Source: Chara braunii (taxonomy: Eukaryota; Streptophyta; Charophyceae; Charales; Characeae). From it: a stretch of DNA of 32,182 nt. Each line of letters starts with the position of its first letter. Position 1 is the first letter of the stretch. The position numbers were made by a program, and so were the translations under genes. Below, piece by piece: positions 1 through 8,754 of this stretch. Location: assembly GCA_003427395.1 (NCBI GenBank), contig BFEA01000660.1, positions 140,371 through 172,552 on the forward strand. The letters are read 5' to 3'. The notes beneath the pieces are model-generated. The model was not told the DNA's origin. It worked only from the letters and a program-made list of their open reading frames with translations, and did no database searches.

Positions 1-959
1 GATGATTACCGTCGTTATCCCCACATTATGAAAAATGTAATTTTGAAAGGTATTCTATCTTAAGATAGAGGTATTGAGTTTGTAAAAGTCAGGTCCACGG
101 TCGGGTTTCTGTCGGAAGGACAAAATGACTGTACACATTTTATGATCAAGGCCCGAGTAAGGACTGACAGTTAAGATTGCTGCTAGGAGCAGCGATCCTG
201 CCATATCTTCCGATATCAAAATTAAGTCTATCCGAGATCTCAACTGACCCTCAGTACCAGTCTTTTGTAGGCACAAATAAAACCTAGTATCCGGGTTTAG
301 CCTCCGGAAGGAATCGAAAACTTTTAGCGACAGACATAACTCATCGATTATCCGCTCATCCTCTTCCACATACGTCGGGGCAGAGGACGGCGTCCGCCAT
401 CTGTCCATCCATCGATCCGGGGCTGCGTTGCAGTCCCCTGCTATGATAATCGGAACCCCATCCGGCATTTGCGTCGTGAGGTTCTCAAAACAGGTTCTCC
501 TCTCCCTTACAGTGTTAGGGGCGTAGACACACAATATGCATAAAATTTCAATTTCTAGCGTGACCAGAATGGACACCCATCGACCCCCTCCTAATCCGCC
601 ACCCAATGCACTGGGTCTGCCTTGGAGTCGGGGGGAATCCAAATGGCTACCCCTGCACTACCCGGTTTTGGGGCATGGGCTCTGAAGGCCTTGTATGGCC
701 AGATCATTTTGTGGGTACGGTTATGTTCTGATGTGTCCATCAGGTGTGTTTCCTGAACACACACTATATCTGGCTAGTTCCTACCTCCCACCCCTCTCAT
801 TAAGTCCCAGATTGCATTTTGTTTTTCAGGTTTGCATGATGCCAAACCATTCACATTTAGGGACCTCAGGTCCAGATCCGCTGCTCGCCTGCATTGGTTT
901 CAGATACGGTCCTTCCCATACACCGCTCTGACCCAGTCCATCTTGCTCGAATTGTTCAT
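1..959 (-). pseudogene. LINE family I copy 1 ORF2, APE-type endonuclease part
   Basis: N-terminal endonuclease domain of ORF2, which nicks target DNA to start target-primed reverse transcription. Visible motifs in order are LNVNGLA (870-845), VQETHL (756-735), GVAIWIPPDS (about 650-620), CVYAPN (545-525), IIAGDCNAAPDRW (about 450-410), SRIDLILIS (about 240-210) and GLDHKM (about 150-130). These match the Asn, QETH, GDxN, SRID and DH signatures of the APE-like family. In-frame stops occur near 790, near 590 and at 55; similarity to copy 3 continues past the last stop to the window edge. The RT domain is outside the window. Confidence 0.85.
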
Positions 960-1260
960 ATGTTTTTCGTATTACATAGCTTGTAGTTGCCTCTTAGCGG
1001 CGAACCCACGACAACAGATCTCAGTCCCAGTCCACCGTTCCCACCAAGGGGCCCAACCTTAGGAGGGCGCATAAACATTTTCGAACGTCCTGTTCAGTCC
1101 AGGTGTCACTATGCCTGATTTTGGTTGTGTGCAGGTTCAGTAGTAGGGCATGAGTGTGCCATCTTAGGCCTGTCTCCTTGGTGGGGTCATAACGTAAGAA
1201 AACATCTCGTTGTGCTATTTTGTTGGGGCCTGTTGTGATCGAGGCCCCTGGTCATAAACT

Positions 1261-3418
1261 TTATGTAATGTGATCTTCTAAATGCATCTGGAGAATGTCG
1301 GTCGTTGCCTCAAATGTGTTGTTTTGTGGCTCCGCCCAGAATGATGACCAGCCCTGTAGCGTGACCCTCCCCTGCCTGCCATTCTCTACCGAAGACAGTC
1401 CCACCTCCCATTTTTCGTTTTTCTTTCGAACAGGGATGAGCAATATAGCCTCCTGCGACAAGGAGCCGGAGTCACAGCCCAACCCAATCAAGTGTCTAAG
1501 TTTTCGTTTTCGTACCAGGTCCAATGGTGTGTTCTCATCCGGGTCTGGAGGGTCCGGGTCCGGAGGGTCCGGGCCCGGCAGCGGGGTAGATTATTGCAGA
1601 ACTGGGGGGTCCAGAGACCTTTGGGCCTGTTCAGTGTCTGTCATGTCCGTCGAGTCTATCGTGTCCTGCTCAGCTTCATTTGTTGGTGTTGCGTGTGGTG
1701 GTTGAAACCGAGCAAACACTATTATAGTCAATCTGTGCCATGCTGCCATCCACTTCAATCCCGATTGTAGTCTATTTCCCGATACGTTTTTGAGTGAGGC
1801 GTTCGTGTTTAGCATGGGGAATAATTCTAAGTACGTCTTGTCCCAGAAGTCATCAGTGAGGGGGTCGTGTTTAACTTTCAGATTCCCCATCAGCCAGTCT
1901 ACGATGGCAACCAGTTTCTGTTCTACTAGTAGGTGTGGTGGTGGCGCCCCCTCCTCCCCACCTTCCGGGTCGCATTCCGAGACCAAGACCTCTGGTAATG
2001 TGCTGGCATTGGCCGGAAGCGGGTCCACCTCCATCGGTTTTGAATCAAACGCAGTCGGGAAGAGGTCAATATCAATATCTCCTGTAGTCATCCTTGATTG
2101 TTCCTGCTTCTCAACCCCTGGAAGACCCACCTCCACCTCCATACTTCCAACCTCCATCGATCCCTCCGGCTGGCCTTTGCCTCCACCTGTCCCAGTCGCT
2201 TATCCGTTTGTGTTGATGTCTCCTCCACCTGTGTGTTGTTTCCTCCCCCCCTCTGTTGTATCTATTGAGGGGGGGTCCCCGGGAGGTTCCTTGGTACCAT
2301 TTGTACCTTCCTCCTGAATGTACAGCTTGACAGCGGGGCCTAGTGTACCGCTGGGGTTATCGTTTCCCTTTCGCCACGGGCCGGGTTCCGCTTGCTGTTT
2401 TTGAACCCAATTTTTTTTTCCTCCTTTCCTGCCCACCGTTTTCCAACCTAAGGTTTCTGGGTCACCCTGCGGGGGGCGTGCCTGTCTCTCATGCGCTTTC
2501 TCCTCCACCGGGGCAAGGGGGGTCCATGTGTTCGGGGGGCGCGACCCCCAGTCCGGTTCCCCATGTTTTTTCCATTTCCATCCGATTGAGGTGCCGTCCT
2601 TTTGGCAGTCCTGAATATAGACCCATCCTTCATTTCCCGGGTCCACTGTCCTCCAATGGGTCACCTTAACTGGACCCTCAACTGTTTCCCCGTCGTCCGA
2701 GTTCTTTTTTGTGGACAAAGTGGACAGACATACTCGGTACTCAAATAGTCGTATGCCCTGTATTTGTGGCACCACGACCTTAGTTAGTGTGTGAATCATG
2801 TACTCCTTTCACCCTACCTGATACGGAATCACGTCATTGAGGGAGAATGGTTGACCTTGGGGGAAATCTAGCGCCAACATTAAGTGATCATCCCTCTTGG
2901 CCACGTAAGAGGGGAGGGGGTCTATGAACGCTATAATGCCGTACAACAATCCGAGATCGTATAGGAAAGCAACCTGGATTTCAACTGGGATATGGCGAAA
3001 CTCCACCCAGTAGAAATCTTGCATGAGTTGTGCCCTCCTCTCTTCCGGCCCCAGTCTACGATGTGGCGCCCACGGGTGAATTCGAACCTCTGACCGCTCA
3101 CAGTGAAGACGCTTCCATCCATCAATTGTTATTTTGTCTGATTCATGCAGGCTCAGGACTGTGAATAGGGTGTTGGAGACTGGTTAGATGAGGAAATGGT
3201 CCCGGGCCAAGTCAACGCTGTTTTTCAGTATTTCCAGCCGATGGGCAATCCACTTAACATTCTCATTGACCGATTTGTAAGCAGCGTCATCATGAAACAC
3301 CCAGTTACTGGTGTGTTTCATGTAGACCTCGTCTCGGTAGGCCATGCCACTTTTAGGATATGCCTTCACCATGACCTGCTTACCCCCGTGCATTAGCACT
3401 CGAGTTTCTTAGGGAAGT
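1261..3418 (-). pseudogene. LINE family I copy 1 ORF1, central and C-terminal part
   Basis: Continuation of ORF1 after the nested insertion. The whole stretch can be read in one frame, interrupted only by in-frame stops (near 3407, 3184, 2809, 2200 and 1591), so decay has been mostly by substitution. Modules in order are: a WVFHDDAA...SVNE..KWI segment; a DUF4283/RRM-like core with DFYWVEFRHIP, a hydrophobic run and RDDxLMLAL (3024-2850); a decayed zinc knuckle (near 2730); a WRTVD.G.EGWVYI...GW.W module (2660-2560); a Pro-rich linker; an acidic, Glu-rich region (2157-1900); and a C-terminal PVRKK..KWEVGLS...VTL.GWS module (1450-1310). Copy 3 has the same order. Only the DUF4283-like and zinc-knuckle parts resemble known plant LINE ORF1 domains; the other modules I do not recognise. 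Confidence 0.8.
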
Positions 3419-3453
3419 TTTTTTTTTTTTTTAAACGAAACATAACTGAAATC

Positions 3454-3487
3454 ATTAGGAATGGTGATAAGAGCAGTCATTCCTAAT
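3454..3487. repeat. 10-bp perfect inverted repeat in the LINE 3' UTR
   Basis: ATTAGGAATG (3454-3463) pairs with CATTCCTAAT (3478-3487) around a 14-nt loop. It lies between the two-hairpin module and the A-tail of LINE copy 2. It could be an RNA structure of the LINE transcript; no function can be assigned. Confidence 0.6.
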
Positions 3488-3498
3488 CACCCAGTTGA

Positions 3499-3553
3499 GA
3501 CTCCATTCTATTGGTGGGGAGTATCACCTGCTGAAAACCGGGTTCAATGTCCC
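3499..3553 (-). repeat. Two-hairpin 3' module, copy A
   Basis: About 55 bp, near-identical in pattern to copies at 19290-19343, 25697-25749 (minus) and 31398-31451. Read on the minus strand it contains an imperfect TGAACCCGGTTTTCA-type hairpin followed by CTCC...GGAG closing a CCACCAATAGAA loop. Here it sits about 66 bases before the A-tail of LINE copy 2. Confidence 0.8.
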
Positions 3554-3725
3554 TTGTGCAGCGAAATTGTCCAGAATTACAACATGATATGTATAAAAAA
3601 AAAACAAAAGGATAAAAAACCGCCTCTTCAGTCCTGATGAGACCGTCATATAAACATGCACCGCTAGCAGTTTTAACCCTCCTGATGACGAGGAATCAAA
3701 CTTCATTATCCTCCCCCCCCCCCCC

Positions 3726-3840
3726 NNNNNNNNNNNNNNNNNNNNNNNNNNNNNNNNNNNNNNNNNNNNNNNNNNNNNNNNNNNNNNNNNNNNNNNNNNN
3801 NNNNNNNNNNNNNNNNNNNNNNNNNNNNNNNNNNNNNNNN
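3726..3840. other. Assembly gap (115 Ns) after a 13-base C run
   Basis: A run of 115 N follows C13 at 3713-3725. The gap lies in the 3' UTR side of LINE copy 2. A long C/G homopolymer probably stopped the sequencing or assembly, and the true gap length may differ from 115. Confidence 0.95.
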
Positions 3841-3933
3841 GATGGAGGGAACAGTTCACAAAAACATGCAGCATCCCTGAGAAACTCCCCTGGTTGAATA
3901 TCAAACCAGTCATTGAACTGTAGTGAGTAACTC

Positions 3934-4806
3934 TTTTTAAGAGACATCCCGGGTTCATTCTCATCAGGCCACACCGCCTGTCCAATTCCTTGCATCTGAG
4001 ATCCCCCTAACCAGTCCATTGTGAATTGGATAGATTTCTTGATGTCTTTCTTCTGCGTTAAAGACTTTAATTTAATTTAAGATTAGCCCATTGAGCCCAA
4101 ATTTCTGTTTCCACAAATTGTTTGATATTAAGAGAAACTTCCTTCCCTTCCATACACACCTCCTCCATTACATTTACACACCTCCTTTGCCATATGGCCC
4201 ATATGACAGCTTTCCTACCCAGACCAAATATATTGGACTGGAAGGATGAGAGAGACACGTCAACCGGGTTCCATTGTCCTAGTAAAAGGGATTTCCATTC
4301 TCAAGGTCACTCAAGACCCATTAGTCTATGCCAAATACAATCCCAACGACGCCACATAAGGATCGACCCTGGACATTGAGTAAAATATGTTCAATTGTTT
4401 CTCTATATTTCCGTGGGAGGAAAGCCATGAGGCAAGAGCGACACCATGGTAGCGCCAAACCTCGTTGTTCCATCGTTGAATGATCTATCACCCAATCATT
4501 AGTGGGCAGGCATCTATGCATGATCTGCCATTGAAGTGAAGCGTATTTGGGAGGTCTCTCCTTAGTGAACCGAAATCACCGTACTGCTTGAAATTGGTCT
4601 ATGTGAATGTTGAGATGTCTTACCCATCTATCTTGCACAATTGTTGGAACATCGACTTTGGGTCTCAATATCCGATAGGTCGCTTTGACAGTCAGGGATT
4701 GAAGTGTTCTGGGCTTACCTCTCTTTGAGACCTTCCATATCCATTCCTCAGGGTACAGTGGAAGTTCTGGTATTGGGACTTCCGGGTAGTGGGTCTGCCA
4801 TCGAGC
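3934..4806 (-). pseudogene. ORF2 C-terminal remnant with zf-RVT domain (copy 2)
   Basis: C-terminal end of a LINE ORF2 downstream of the RT. The region 4521-4430 has the conserved HRCLPTNDWVIDH...LPWC.SC...ETIEH layout of the zf-RVT (RT zinc-binding) domain and matches copy 3 at 18400-18560. Downstream blocks near 4250-4070 and 4019-3860 match copy 3 at 18700-19060. The frame changes between blocks and stops occur, so it is not functional. The part nearest 4806 is read in the same frame as the host ORF1, which makes a spurious fusion ORF across the junction. Confidence 0.75.
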
Positions 4807-5220
4807 AAGTAAAAAATTTTCCATGAAAAAAAAACGTGTTTGTGGCACCCCGTCTTGAGGGATCTCGAGATTCCCAGTCCGCGGGCTGCCCTGGCCCCGA
4901 TGGATGGTCAGGGCTTGACCATGGTGTGGGTTTTTAAGTTTGTCTGCCCAGGTGAGTTGCGGCTGCCCTATACTCGATCCCTGGGCTGGGGAGGGGCCCT
5001 TCTCCTTATGCTGTGTTTTCCCCCGTAACTCTGCTTCTTTCTCCTCCTCCGTCAGGATCCCTGTGTCCGCCACTTACTTCCCTTCCCTGCTCAATACTGA
5101 CTCCACCTGTGAGGGGGGTTGTGGGGTGAAATTCTTTGGGGCATTTTGTTGATGGGACCATCGTTTGTGTCGGAGGTGTTCGTCTGCCAGTTGTCTCATT
5201 GCACCACTATAGAATAACAT
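4807..5220 (-). pseudogene. LINE family I copy 1 ORF1, N-terminal part
   Basis: N-terminal piece of ORF1, the RNA-binding protein of an L1-type retrotransposon. The start at 5220 was chosen because the sequence around it (ATG, then seven codons, then a second ATG followed by RQLA) matches the ORF1 start of copy 3 at 10640 (second ATG followed by KQLA). One in-frame TAA lies at 5076-5074. After it come a Glu/Lys-rich stretch, a TWADK motif (TWVEK in copy 3) and an RFFF motif just before the break. The frame is cut at 4807 by the copy 2 insertion and resumes in the same frame at 3418. No enzymatic motif is visible. Confidence 0.75.
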
Positions 5221-5260
5221 CGAGTGCAATCTGTTATGTGCTCGTTGCAATCTGTTTGGC

Positions 5261-5282
5261 TTTTTTTTTTTTTTTTTTTTTT
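5261..5282. repeat. T22 tract
   Basis: A perfect run of 22 T on the plus strand, just upstream of the 5' leader of LINE copy 1. It may be the A-tail of another minus-strand element ending here, but the adjoining sequence is too decayed to name. Confidence 0.8.
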
Positions 5283-6033
5283 AATGGAAACAAGGCTCCA
5301 ATCTAATAATGATGAAGTAGGTGATTTAACACAGGGGCGTGTTTTATAATTGTTTTTGTTTTGTAATTGTTTTTGGTTTTTCAATTGTTTTCGATTTTTG
5401 TTTTTTTAATTGTTTTTTATTTTGTCGTTTTTTCGTTTCTTACTTCTCGATCTTCAATAGTTATTATGATCTGGAGGCTGGTTGGGATATGCCAGAGGCT
5501 GCATCTTCATCTGTCGTCGTGTCGACGTATCACACTTCCCCTCCCCCTCTCGTCATACCTCACTTTCCTTCCTTGTCCGTTTTTCTCTCTCCTTTCCCTT
5601 GGCCTCTCTTTTCCGACCTCACCTTCATGCCGTAGCAATTTTCCTTGCCTCCTACTCCTCAATCCTGCACTCGGCTCCTTCTGACCCTCCCCGTATCCTT
5701 CCTCTTCCCTAATTCGGTGTTGTCTGCTATTGGTTTCTCTTTCCTTCCTCGTAGTGCAATCCTCTTCTTCACGCCTTCTGTCCCTTCCTTCCTTTGATCA
5801 CCCTTCCTATGTTAATCCCCTTTTTGTCTATCCCACATCCGATCGTTCTATTTCCGGGTGATCATAGCCTCCTCCTTTCCTTAATTACTTTGTTCCTTCT
5901 TTACCTCAACCCTCCTCCACTTGGTCAGCCGGCCGCTCAACGATCCCTCCCACCCTCACCCCCTCTGTCTCTGTCGTCTCTGCCCCGTCTCTACTCCGCT
6001 CCTTCTTTTCCTTGGCCGCGCTTTGTGAAACAC
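5283..6033. other. T-rich then pyrimidine-rich DNA, no gene seen
   Basis: From 5340 to 5450 the DNA is made of irregular TTTTGTAATTG / TTTTTCAATTG words. From about 5500 to 6020 the plus strand is strongly enriched in C and T. Open frames here (for example 5339-5712) have the low-complexity Ser/Leu/Pro/Phe composition expected from pyrimidine-rich DNA and no recognisable motif. Confidence 0.6.
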
Positions 6034-6222
6034 TTAGCATGCAATCTGATCCAATGAATCCGAAAGTTGGTGCGCATATTTTAGGGCCCTTCTCATCTGT
6101 TCCACTAACTTCCAATTTTTCCTAACTATGTCTCGTAGGTCCTTCACCCTCAACACGTCCCTTTTGACCCATAGGGACCATGGTCGGGACTCGGGAGGAA
6201 ATATTGTAAACACATCCATCCA
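6034..6222 (-). pseudogene. LINE ORF2 fragment (linker before the C-terminal domain)
   Basis: The minus-strand translation contains PWSLWVKRDVLRVKDL followed by a helical segment. This aligns with CPWSQWVKKWILRVKDI of LINE copy 3 (17715-17760) and with HWLNWVKKGIYTVGDL of the LINE at 26671-30490. The match spans about 60 codons between the RT and the zf-RVT domain. No A-tail or 5' end can be tied to it, so it is an isolated scrap. Closest in wording to family I. Confidence 0.6.
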
Positions 6223-6302
6223 CAGAGAAAGAGTAGGTACAAGCCTGATCCTAACCGCTCAAATCTGCCAGGACAGAAAGCTAGCAAGGCCGTCCTTGCT
6301 CG

Positions 6303-6331
6303 CGTGTATGTGTGTGTGTGTGTGTGTGTGG

Positions 6332-6407
<76 letters not shown>

Positions 6408-6426
6408 TGTGTGTGTGTGTGTGTGT
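6303..6426. repeat. (TG)n microsatellite with minor interruptions
   Basis: About 124 bp of TG dinucleotides broken by a GGCA at about 6330 and an A at about 6401. ORFs reading Cys-Val or Thr-His repeats across it are artefacts. Confidence 0.95.
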
Positions 6427-6516
6427 CATGTGCGCACTCACTGCGCATTACGATATGAAACACGCGTTATCAAGATCCGATGTGTAAAGAGTTCGACATA
6501 TGCGATTAAGGTTTAA

Positions 6517-6972
6517 GGGGCTCATTCGACACTCCTCGGATGCCTAAAGTCCCCGAGGAATTGTTCATTCCACCTATCCTCGAGGATGCAGTCGAAAAAA
6601 AAAACTGAAAACACTCCGAAGGAAATTCCTTGGGCTCCGAGGATTCCCCAACCATTTCTTCCTTTTGCCCAAGGGAACGCACGAGGTCCCTTGGGCAAAA
6701 GGAATCCACGTTTCACGGAGAGGAGTGGGCACATGGGTAGAGAGACGTTACAACCGAGAATCTGGATCGTGGCGACACCCTATTGGCTGAAGGCCTCAAA
6801 CACATTTGATTTTTTTTTTCTTTTCTTTTTTCTTGTCTGACATCGTTCGAAGGAACTATCCTCGGGCGACGTCCCCGAGGACAGGTGGAACGATGGCGGG
6901 AATTTCCTTGAAAAACCCCAAGGAAACTTCCTTCGACCCCGAGGACGCCCCAAGGAGTGTCGAACGAGCCCC
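6517..6972. mobile_element. MITE 1, Tourist/PIF-Harbinger-like
   Basis: A 456-bp element with terminal inverted repeats. The left end GGGGCTCATTCGACACTCC and the inverted right end GGGGCTCGTTCGACACTCC agree at 21 of the first 23 bases, and similarity fades inward through CCGAGGA-rich sequence. It is flanked by TAA on both sides (6514-6516 and 6973-6975), the 3-bp TWA target duplication typical of PIF/Harbinger transposons. There is no transposase, so it is non-autonomous. An internal perfect 18-bp hairpin lies at 6659-6704 and a T-rich tract at 6810-6836. Confidence 0.75.
6659..6704. repeat. Perfect 18-bp inverted repeat inside MITE 1
   Basis: TTCCTTTTGCCCAAGGGA (6659-6676) and its exact complement (6687-6704) enclose a 10-nt loop. 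A transcript of either strand would form a stable hairpin. Confidence 0.85.
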
Positions 6973-7031
6973 TAATTGTGAGGACCTACTTCGCTCAAGG
7001 GTCTTTGCTGACGTGGTTTCCAATCTTTTGT

Positions 7032-7119
7032 TTAATCACTACATATAACAATATTGCAGTTGTGTTTATTCCAAACTAATCGCTACATAACAATATTGCA
7101 GTTGTGTTTATTCCAAACT
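7032..7119. repeat. Tandem duplication, about 44 bp x 2
   Basis: TAATCACTACATATAACAAT... at 7032 is repeated as TAATCGCTACATAACAAT... at 7078. Both copies end in the same TATTCCAAAC block. The second copy differs by one base and a 2-bp deletion. No gene overlaps it. Confidence 0.8.
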
Positions 7120-7865
7120 TCGACTTCCACAACATGACTCTCTCTTTTAAACTCGAATACAAACGAGACCATCCCCTAGTAACATGCAAATCAACATGAC
7201 AAAGAGTAAAGAAACCCCATCTAGACCTATTATATAATAATCGATATTTGAGTAAGGAAGCCATGGTATCGTTGCAACAAATTGAAATTTAGTTGTAGAA
7301 TTGTAAAGGCTTGGATAAGATTGCTTGATGCAATGATTGCAAGTTGATTGGCTATTTTGGAAGACATTGCCAGAGGCAGACTGCAGCGACAGTTTGACAG
7401 GAGACGCACAGCAACGTAGAAGGGCAACATGGAAAAAAAAAAAAAAAAAAAAAAAAAAACATGTAAATAAACTTAGAGGAGTCAGAAGCAGAAAACGGCG
7501 AAAAACGCGCACTTCGAAGGTCGAAGTTCTGTCGAACAAACTCAAAGTAATCATGCAAAAAAAGTTTACAACTTTACGGAGAGTTCAAACGATCAACGTG
7601 CTGAGTAAACTGCTCAAACACTTCACACATGCTGCCCTTTGCACGCCGCCATAGTTGGATTTTGCTACGAGTCGACAAAGCAAAGTCCTCCTACCGGTTT
7701 CATCTGCTTGCTATGCAGAATCATCAGGAAGGTGCGCTCTTGTTCGTGAACACTTGTGTCAAAAAAAGGCCTTACGCCTTGCCTCTTCGACAATATATCC
7801 TTACGAGCCATGGGTACATCTCCCTACATTCCCATACCTACCATGTGCCTATGTCTATAATCTTA
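7120..7865. other. Unassigned DNA with an A27 tract
   Basis: AT-rich sequence without a recognisable gene. A run of 27 A at 7433-7459 may be a decayed retroposon tail, but nothing upstream of it is identifiable. Short ORFs on both strands overlap one another and lack motifs. Confidence 0.5.
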
Positions 7866-8483
7866 GTCCTGGACCCCATAGGAATGTGGCAAGGAAAAGT
7901 TTTGCCGTGGAATTGTTTCCAGGACCCCACATGCCCTGGAAAAGGTCGTGGAAAGGTTCTTTGTTTTCCAAGGAAGTGTTCCGCGGGGCCCCACACGCCG
8001 CGGTTTGTGGCTTGGAAAACCGTCGATTTCCGTTTCCACATGGTCTGCGGCATGGAAAAGTTCCACGGGAGGGATTTCCACCGCGATATTGTGCCGACTC
8101 TCGAACGTTGGGGGGAGGCGCATCCCGAAGGTTTCCAAGGTGTACACCACAGGCCAGACGAGAACATGTCCCCAATGACGATTGCAACGACACAATTCTC
8201 GAATCGTCCACCACCGGTCGCCCATCCGCCGCCCAAAGTCGCCCTGTGCCAGAAGTTGCTGGTTCCTACGCCCCACGGGCGGTCACTCGGACGAACCACC
8301 ACTTTCCATTTCGGGATGGCTGGCGTGCACGTTTCCTATTACATAAAACTTTTTCAAGATTTTGCCGCAAAATTGCCTCCGCACTTGGGTTCCCGCAGAA
8401 GGTTTTCCAAACTTTCCAGAACTCTTCCGACGGCCGTTTTGTGGAAACGTCTTTTCCAAAGGAATTTTTGTGGGGTCCAGGCC
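7866..8483. mobile_element. MITE 2, Tourist/PIF-Harbinger-like
   Basis: A 618-bp element. The left end GTCCTGGACCCCATA and the inverted right end GGCCTGGACCCCACA match at 13 of 15 bases. TTA flanks both ends (7863-7865 and 8484-8486), the 3-bp duplication typical of PIF/Harbinger. TGGACCCCA-like and TTTCCA words recur inside, suggesting internal repetition. Several overlapping frames are open across it (two on the plus strand of about 300 codons, three on the minus), which reflects few stop codons in this composition rather than coding; no transposase motif is present. Confidence 0.7.
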
Positions 8484-8604
8484 TTATACCGAAGACCGTT
8501 CAAAGTTCAAACCATAATATGAACCGTCACCTGCGAAAGACCAAATCCACAACAAAATCGGCTGACAAAATGAAAAAAAAAATAAAAAAACAAATGAAAA
8601 ACAG

Positions 8605-8718
8605 AAAATAGGTTGTTTGTCCGGGCACCCGATATATCCGGGTACCTGGCGAGGCATAAACCCTGGGTAGCATTCCGGGCAGCCCCAACGCCAAAAAAAA
8701 AAAAAAAAAAAAAAAAAA
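8605..8718 (+). repeat. Possible A-tailed short retroposon end
   Basis: About 85 bp with CCGGGCACCCGATATATCCGG and GGGTAGCATTCCGGGCAG directly precede a run of 26 A (8693-8718). This is what the 3' end of a SINE or truncated LINE looks like. No target-site duplication or tRNA-like box A/B was found, so the call is tentative. Confidence 0.35.
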
Positions 8719-8754
8719 TCAAAGAAAAAGAATGTTGTGTAGAACTGCAAATTT

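Larger units (their letters stand above)
3419..4806 (-). mobile_element. 5'-truncated family I LINE (copy 2) nested in copy 1 ORF1
   Basis: Only the last part of ORF2 and the 3' end of a LINE are present. From 4806 downward these are: the PELPLYPEEWIW...KATYRILRPKVDV segment; the zf-RVT domain with MHRCLPTNDWVIDH and WCRSC (4521-4420); an IWAIWQRRCV segment (about 4200); an FNDWFDIQPGE segment (about 3920); the two-hairpin 3' module (3553-3499); and an A-tail (T-tract 3418-3432 on the plus strand). AAGT is present on both sides (3415-3418 and 4807-4810), consistent with a short target-site duplication. Removing the element rejoins copy 1 ORF1 in frame. A gap of Ns lies inside it. Truncation at the 5' end and an A-tail are the normal marks of LINE retrotransposition. 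Confidence 0.8.
1..5260 (-). mobile_element. L1-like LINE, family I copy 1 (continues past the left edge)
   Basis: Minus-strand non-LTR retrotransposon. Reading from high to low coordinates, it has a short 5' leader (5260-5221), ORF1 (5220-1261, interrupted) and the start of ORF2 (about 959 to the window edge). The RT part lies outside the window. ORF1 and the endonuclease are collinear with copy 3 at 10640-15484, and the two share many short exact peptide words. A minus-strand LINE fragment (copy 2, 3419-4806) is inserted in ORF1. In-frame stops in both ORFs show that it is dead. The upstream limit is placed at the T-tract at 5261-5282; the true 5' end could differ by tens of bases. Confidence 0.85.

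Noticed and set aside
695-1770. Plus-strand ORFs in the left part of the window
   Set aside because: They are shadows opposite the minus-strand LINE ORF1 and endonuclease, which carry clear family motifs.
3631-3665. Hammerhead ribozyme core (CTGATGAG at about 3635)
   Set aside because: The second conserved part (GAAA after a short stem) is missing and the flanks do not pair.
3524-4019. ORFs crossing the N gap
   Set aside because: They are joined only through undetermined bases; the real content is LINE copy 2 C-terminal and 3' UTR sequence.
5283-5340. A strongly decayed copy of the two-hairpin module next to the T22 tract
   Set aside because: Only GGCTCCAATCTA resembles the module; the rest does not align.
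6128-6516. ORFs with long Cys-Val or Thr-His repeats
   Set aside because: They are translations of the (TG)n microsatellite.
7629-8611. Two overlapping plus-strand ORFs of 297 and 318 codons as a host gene
   Set aside because: They overlap in different frames, three minus-strand frames are also open, no motif is recognisable, and most of their length is the TTA-flanked inverted-repeat element.
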